In this document: positions 61,270-64,000 of the stretch, piece by piece
Layout: each line of letters opens with the position of its first letter
How positions within the stretch are numbered: the first letter of the stretch is position 1
NCBI RefSeq assembly: GCF_014803405.1
Contig: NZ_JACYFG010000038.1
Span: 1 to 64,000 of the forward strand
Source: Pelagicoccus enzymogenes
GTDB taxonomy: Bacteria; Verrucomicrobiota; Verrucomicrobiia; Opitutales; Opitutaceae
DNA: 64,000 bases
Reading direction: 5' to 3'
Notes under the pieces: model-generated
What the model was told of the DNA's origin: nothing
Database searches by the model: none
Seen by the model: only the letters and a program-made list of their open reading frames with translations
Translations under genes and position numbers: made by a program

Positions 61270-64000
61270 GCCTCTCCGACCTCAGCGTAAAACGCCCCAT
61301 TTTCACCACGATGGTCACCCTCATCGTGGTAGTGCTTGGCTCCGTTTCCCTCGCACGACTTAAGATCGACCTCTTCCCGAGCATCGAGCTGCCGACCGTC
61401 AGCATCAGCACCAGCTACCCGGGAGCCAGTCCCGAGGTCATGGAAACCCTCGTCACCCAAATCATCGAGGAAATCATCTCCACCGTTCCCGGCGTGGAGG
61501 AAGTCACCTCCCAGTCCTCTGAGGGCCGCAGCCGCGTGCGCGTGCGCTTCTCTTGGGGAACCGACATCAACGCCGCCGCCCTCGAACTCCAAGCCACCTT
61601 GGAAGACGAGCTGAACGAACTGCCCGACGGCATCGAGCGACCCCGCGTCTCCAAGTTTGACGTGGATTCCTTTCCCGTCGTCATCCTCGGCGTCTCCGGC
61701 GACATCGACCCCATCGAGCTGACCGATATCATCAACAACGAGATCCGCTTCCGCTTCTCCCGCGTACCGGGCGTCGCCCAAGTCGACCTCTGGGGCGGCT
61801 TCGACCGGGAAATCCGCGTCGAGATCGATCGCCAACGCCTGCAAGCCCTCGGCATCCCCCTCAACCAAATCCTGCAAGCCCTCCGCGATTCCAACTTGGA
61901 CCGCCCCTCCGGCACTATCCAGGAAGGTCGCTACGAGATCGCCCTGCGAGCTCCCGCCCAGTTCCAAAACCTCGACCAGATCCGCAACACCGTAGTGGAC
62001 ACGCGAGACGGCGCGACCGTTACCCTCGAACAAGTCGCCCTCGTCAAGGACACCTACGAAAAGGAAACCCGCATCGTGCGGGTCAACGGGGTACAAGGCA
62101 TCCGCGTCGCCATCCGCAAGCAGGACAACGCCAACACGGTTGAGGTTTCCCAAGCCATTCTGGAAGAGATCGAGCGTACCAACAAAGACTATCCGCTCAT
62201 CAACATCGTTCCCGTCACCAACTCCGGCAACTTCATCGAACGGTCCATCGAAAACGTCTCCCGCTCCGTCCTCTACGGAGGAGGCCTGGCCATACTCGTA
62301 TTGCTTTTCTTCCTGCGCGACTGGCGCTCCACCCTCGTCATCTCGCTGGCCATCCCCATTTCCATCATCGCCACCTTCGCCCTGCTCTACTTCGGGGGCT
62401 TCACCTTGAACATGATGTCGCTCGGCGGACTCGCCCTCGGCGTAGGCATGATGGTCGACTCCTCCATCGTGGTCCTGGAAAACATCTTCCGGCGGCGCGA
62501 CGAGGAAGGCGAACAACCACGCATCGCCGCCGCCAGCGGAGCGCGCGAGGTGGCCACCGCCATCATCGCCTCCACCATCACCACTCTGGTTATTTTCCTC
62601 CCGCTCATCTTCGTGCCCGGCGTGTCCGGCATCCTCTTCCGCGAGCTGGCCTACACCGTCTCCTTCTCCCTTGTCTGCTCCCTCGTGGTGTCTCTCAGCC
62701 TGGTCCCCATGCTCTCCGCCAAGCTGCTGCGCGGAAAAATCTCCCGAGAGGAGAAGCGAAACAGCCCTTTCCGCCGCCTTTCCGAAACCTCCGAACGTTG
62801 GTTCCAAGCACTGGAAGGTGGATACAAGAACATGCTCAATCGAGCCCTCCGCCACCGCCGCTGGGTTCTCATCGGAGCCGGATCCACCCTGCTGCTCAGC
62901 GTACTCCTCGCCCCCATGATCAGCAGCGAGTTCCTGCCCCCGAGCGACGAAGGCGAGGTCGGGGTTTGGATGCGCGCCGAAAATTCCACCCGCCTCGAAA
63001 TCGTGAATTCTCTCGCCCAAAAGCTGGAGGAGATCGCCATTCCCGCCGTGCCGGAAGCCATCTCGCACGTCACCGACGTCCGAGGCGACGGAGCCGGCAT
63101 CACTTTCAACCTCGTCCCTGCCAGCCAGCGCGATCGCTCCAACGAAGAGATCGCAGAAGAACTGCGCGACCTGCTCGAGGGCAAAATCCCGGGAGTCCGC
63201 GCCGGAGCGTGGGCCCCGCGCGGGCAAAACCTGCTCAACCGCCTGCTCGGAGGCGGCGGACAAGGCATCGAAGTGGAAGTTCGCGGTCCCGACATCCCCA
63301 CCTTGGAAAAGCTCGCCCTCGACGCCAAAGCCCGCATCGAGCAGCTAGAAGGCGTCACCGACGTGGACACCAGCTTCGACGACGGCGAACCCCGCCAGGA
63401 GATTGCTATCGACCGCGACAAGATCGCCGACCTCGGCCTCTCCGCCCGCGACGTCTCCGAAGTCCTGCAAACCGCCATCGCCGGTTCCCGCGCCGGAAAC
63501 TACCAAACCGAAGGCAACTCCTACCGCATCCTCGTGCAGATGGCCGACGCCGAACACCTCTCTATCGACGAAGTGCTCGACCTCACCCTGCGCACGCCCT
63601 CCGGCGAACTGGTTGCCCTGCGCAACCTCGTCACCAACGACTTCGGCCGAGCTCCCTCCAGAATCGAACGCCGCGACCAACAACGCCTCGTCACCCTCGA
63701 CGCCGAATTCGAAAAACGGGCCCTCGGCGACGTCTCCGCGGAAATCGACGCCGTGCTCAACGAAATCCCCCGTCCCTCCGGCTACGTTTTCCGCATTACC
63801 GGATCCTGGGAAGAGCAGCAAAAAACCTTCAACCAACTCATCATCGCCCTCGGCCTCGCCATCATGCTGGTCTACATGGTGCTGGCTTGCCAATACGAGT
63901 CCCTGCGAGACCCCACCATCGTGATGGTCGCGGTCCCCATGGCCGCGATCGGCGTCATCCTCACCCTCATCCTTACCGGCACCACCATGAACCTGCAGTC
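61266..64000 (+). CDS. RND efflux transporter, inner-membrane pump (3' partial)
   Basis: 911 residues up to the right edge; a full AcrB/MdtB-type pump has about 1030. MSLSDLSVKRPIFTTMVTLI is the conserved first helix. RLKIDLFPSIELPTVSIST follows, then the first porter domain with TLVTQIIEEIISTVPGVEEV and WGGFDREIRVEI. GGGLAILVLLFFLRDWRSTL and GVGMMVDSSIVVLENIFRR are membrane motifs of the first bundle; the latter is helix 4, where the proton-relay Asp sits. The second half restarts at VFRITGSWEEQQKTFNQLII. It is proton driven and exports drugs, lipids or metals; this class is undecided from the sequence. Confidence 0.93.
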   Translation, partial: MSLSDLSVKRPIFTTMVTLIVVVLGSVSLARLKIDLFPSIELPTVSISTSYPGASPEVMETLVTQIIEEIISTVPGVEEVTSQSSEGRSRVRVRFSWGTDINAAALELQATLEDELNELPDGIERPRVSKFDVDSFPVVILGVSGDIDPIELTDIINNEIRFRFSRVPGVAQVDLWGGFDREIRVEIDRQRLQALGIPLNQILQALRDSNLDRPSGTIQEGRYEIALRAPAQFQNLDQIRNTVVDTRDGATVTLEQVALVKDTYEKETRIVRVNGVQGIRVAIRKQDNANTVEVSQAILEEIERTNKDYPLINIVPVTNSGNFIERSIENVSRSVLYGGGLAILVLLFFLRDWRSTLVISLAIPISIIATFALLYFGGFTLNMMSLGGLALGVGMMVDSSIVVLENIFRRRDEEGEQPRIAAASGAREVATAIIASTITTLVIFLPLIFVPGVSGILFRELAYTVSFSLVCSLVVSLSLVPMLSAKLLRGKISREEKRNSPFRRLSETSERWFQALEGGYKNMLNRALRHRRWVLIGAGSTLLLSVLLAPMISSEFLPPSDEGEVGVWMRAENSTRLEIVNSLAQKLEEIAIPAVPEAISHVTDVRGDGAGITFNLVPASQRDRSNEEIAEELRDLLEGKIPGVRAGAWAPRGQNLLNRLLGGGGQGIEVEVRGPDIPTLEKLALDAKARIEQLEGVTDVDTSFDDGEPRQEIAIDRDKIADLGLSARDVSEVLQTAIAGSRAGNYQTEGNSYRILVQMADAEHLSIDEVLDLTLRTPSGELVALRNLVTNDFGRAPSRIERRDQQRLVTLDAEFEKRALGDVSAEIDAVLNEIPRPSGYVFRITGSWEEQQKTFNQLIIALGLAIMLVYMVLACQYESLRDPTIVMVAVPMAAIGVILTLILTGTTMNLQ

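Noticed and set aside
61041-63263. Long minus-strand open frame (740 codons) opposite the RND pump
   Set aside because: Antisense of a certain RND gene, with low-complexity G/D/E/V composition.
1-64000. CRISPR arrays, tRNA, rRNA, prophage or insertion sequences
   Set aside because: No regularly spaced repeats, cloverleaf, rRNA-like stretch, integrase or transposase was found by reading both strands.

Overview
This is a GC-rich bacterial chromosome segment with densely packed genes on both strands, few recognisable Shine-Dalgarno sequences and several GTG starts. No rRNA, tRNA, CRISPR array, prophage or transposase was found. Gene content suggests a free-living Gram-negative heterotroph with an outer membrane: TolC, two HlyD-type adaptors, an RND pump, a family 9 glycosidase, and Sel1, VCBS and UnbV surface-type proteins. 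The mix (OleC and OleD, SLC12-type permease, UnbV/VCBS protein, weak SD use) fits a marine Verrucomicrobiota/Opitutae-like bacterium; that placement is inference, not proof. Layout: (1) 1-11189, plus strand, is an envelope-glycan block: a GT2 transferase cut by the window edge, TolC, a GT4 transferase fused to a flippase-like membrane domain, an HlyD adaptor, a membrane TPR protein and a very large GT-C transferase. The last four overlap and look translationally coupled. (2) 11247-13660 holds a ParD/ParE toxin-antitoxin pair and the repair helicase RadD. (3) 13702-18659, minus strand, holds gmk, a membrane protein, miaB, a previously uncalled 54-residue membrane peptide and two secreted proteins of unknown function. 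(4) 18818-26441 holds a GH9 glycosidase, Hpt and HDOD signalling proteins, a membrane protein, an orphan Vsr endonuclease and a GAF histidine kinase. (5) 26503-34454, minus strand, holds oleC-rnd-HDAC-like amidohydrolase, cysJ with a strong terminator and a structured leader, and an SLC12-like permease. (6) 34661-44096 holds a Na/Pi cotransporter-like protein, an M16 homologue that has lost its zinc site, a mini-RNase III-like protein, oleD, a SixA-like phosphatase, an RmlD-like reductase and a lipoate ligase-like protein. (7) 44286-54446 holds a double VCBS/UnbV protein, a Sel1 protein and a SNF2 helicase. (8) 54570-64000 holds an intact M16 peptidase, a COG0523 GTPase, a membrane-anchored amidohydrolase, and an RND adaptor plus pump cut by the right edge. 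Two families of short palindromic repeats lie in the spacers. One is REP/BIME-like, with a GTAGG or GTGGG head and a hairpin. The other begins CTGGAGGGAC. They explain several false N-terminal extensions of neighbouring frames. The points most worth a second look are the glycan/export cluster without an obvious energised inner-membrane transporter, the split olefin pathway (oleC and oleD about 12 kb apart, oleA and oleB not seen), the zinc-site-less M16 homologue, and the operator-like dyads upstream of the COG0523 and RND genes.
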